A DNA stretch of 6,004 nt from contig CAMWJQ010000268.1 in NCBI GenBank assembly GCA_947174615.1, positions 1-6,004 on the forward strand, written 5' to 3'. The notes under the pieces were generated by a model that saw nothing but the letters and a program-made list of their open reading frames with translations, was not told the DNA's origin and made no database searches. Shown in pieces: positions 5,693 to 6,004 of this stretch. This stretch comes from an uncultured Lachnospiraceae bacterium. GTDB lineage: Bacteria; Bacillota; Clostridia; Lachnospirales; Lachnospiraceae. The first letter of the stretch is position 1; every line of letters starts with the position of its first letter. Made by a program: the position numbers and the translations under genes.

Positions 5693-5908
5693 TTAATTTT
5701 CTTTGGTTAGCGATCTGCAGCATTTTGAAGATAACTTACATACGTAATCTGACAATCCCGTAAGCATTTGTAAAATGTCTGATTTGTGGGATTTTATGAA
5801 AAACTTATACAGGAATTGTGACACGCTCTGCATGAAATCAATTAAAAGGAAGCGGCCTTTTACAACAACTTCCTCTTTCTCAATCTTCGTAATGTCCTTT
5901 ACAAGATT
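5693..5908 (-). CDS. Possible C-terminal part of an unknown upstream gene
   Basis: A minus-strand frame stays open for 71 codons and ends in TAA at 5695-5693, which overlaps the AAGGAG of the 2H phosphoesterase gene by two bases. Such stop/ribosome-binding-site overlap is typical of coupled genes in an operon. The peptide is Lys- and hydrophobic-rich and looks helical (for example LLIDFMQSVSQFLYKFF, then SDILQMLTGLSDYVCKL), with no motif I recognise. No start with a ribosome binding site is visible. A TGA closes the frame at 5911-5909, but dropping one A from the AAA run at 5907-5909 would join it to an ATG at 5936 (MSDNNFIIV). It may be a truncated or frameshifted gene, or chance in AT-rich DNA; the opposite strand is open too. 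Confidence 0.
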   Translation of the reverse strand, partial: NLVKDITKIEKEEVVVKGRFLLIDFMQSVSQFLYKFFIKSHKSDILQMLTGLSDYVCKLSSKCCRSLTKEN

Positions 5909-5938
5909 TCACAATTATGAAATTATTATCAGACATTT
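5773..5938. repeat. Nested inverted repeats near the contig end
   Basis: AAATGTCTGAT (5773-5783) is the exact inverse of ATCAGACATTT (5928-5938), and inside it AATTGTGA (5814-5821) is the inverse of TCACAATT (5909-5916). A short palindrome ATTTCA-CAATTA-TGAAAT (5906-5923) sits in the right arm. The spacing between the elements differs in the two arms, so this is not one clean hairpin. It could be regulatory, a library fold-back product, or chance. Confidence 0.
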
Positions 5939-5945
5939 CATACAC

Positions 5946-6004
5946 CTGACACTTATACACATCTCCGAGCCCACGAGACCGTACTAGATCTCGTATGCCG
6001 TCTT
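5946..6004 (+). other. Illumina Nextera adapter contamination (not genomic)
   Basis: From 5946 the sequence follows the Nextera read-through adapter: the Tn5 mosaic end complement (5946-5964, matching CTGTCTCTTATACACATCT with mismatches at 5949 and 5951), CCGAGCCCACGAGAC (5965-5979), an 8-base i7 index CGTACTAG (5980-5987, the N702 index), and the start of the P7 flank ATCTCGTATGCCGTCTT (5988-6004). Translated on the plus strand it gives LIHISEPTRPY, a tell-tale of this contaminant. Genomic sequence ends at about 5945 or a few bases later. Confidence 0.

Noticed and set aside
5728..5755. Possible minus-strand promoter TTGTCA-16-TATCTT before the 2H phosphoesterase gene
   Set aside because: The -10 matches only four of six, and the site lies inside the open frame that appears coupled to that gene. 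Too weak to list.
5775..5987. Plus-strand 70-codon open frame ending LIHISEPTRPY
   Set aside because: Its end is translated Nextera adapter and its stop lies in the index, so it is not a complete gene. It is also antisense to the better-placed minus-strand frame. Only its first ~57 codons are genomic.

Overview
The window looks like one assembled contig from a low-to-medium GC Bacillota, most likely a gut clostridium of the Lachnospiraceae type. I infer this from the gene set (a COG2509-type flavoprotein, a ThrH-like phosphatase, an antibiotic-resistance-type ABC-F protein), from strong AGGAGG-like ribosome binding sites, and from AT-rich spacers between genes of roughly 50% GC. The species cannot be named from the sequence. 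Both contig ends are artificial: the left end cuts into a gene, and the last ~59 bases are Illumina Nextera adapter with an i7 index, not genomic DNA.

Left part, plus strand: a 5'-truncated FAD-dependent dehydrogenase (1-1308), a strong hairpin (1350-1385), an extended -10 promoter (1433-1441), a short leader with a GC-rich hairpin and possible 11-codon reading frame, and then thrH (1520-2122), a HAD-superfamily phosphoserine phosphatase / homoserine phosphotransferase homologue.

Middle, minus strand: an ABC-F ATPase of the ribosome-protection type (2103-3671), whose 3' end overlaps that of thrH by 20 bp. Upstream of it is an unusually long (~395 nt) untranslated region. It begins at a near-consensus sigma-A promoter (TTGACA-17-TATGAT, 4072-4100) and carries small upstream reading frames, a terminator-like hairpin with a competing hairpin, and a 14-bp direct repeat just before the ribosome binding site. 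This is the layout of a ribosome-mediated transcription attenuator, as known for drug-inducible ABC-F genes, and it is the most interesting item in the window.

Right part, minus strand: a D-2-hydroxyacid dehydrogenase (4166-5122), preceded 29 bp upstream by a 2H phosphoesterase / 2'-5' RNA ligase-like gene (5152-5677) that is broken by two single-base losses. A further open frame of 71 codons ends on the ribosome binding site of that gene (5693-5908). Together these look like a leftward operon. The two frameshifts, a doubtful third one and the adapter all lie in the last ~650 bases, so sequencing or assembly error is at least as likely as true gene decay.

I see no rRNA, tRNA, CRISPR array, transposase or integrase in the window.
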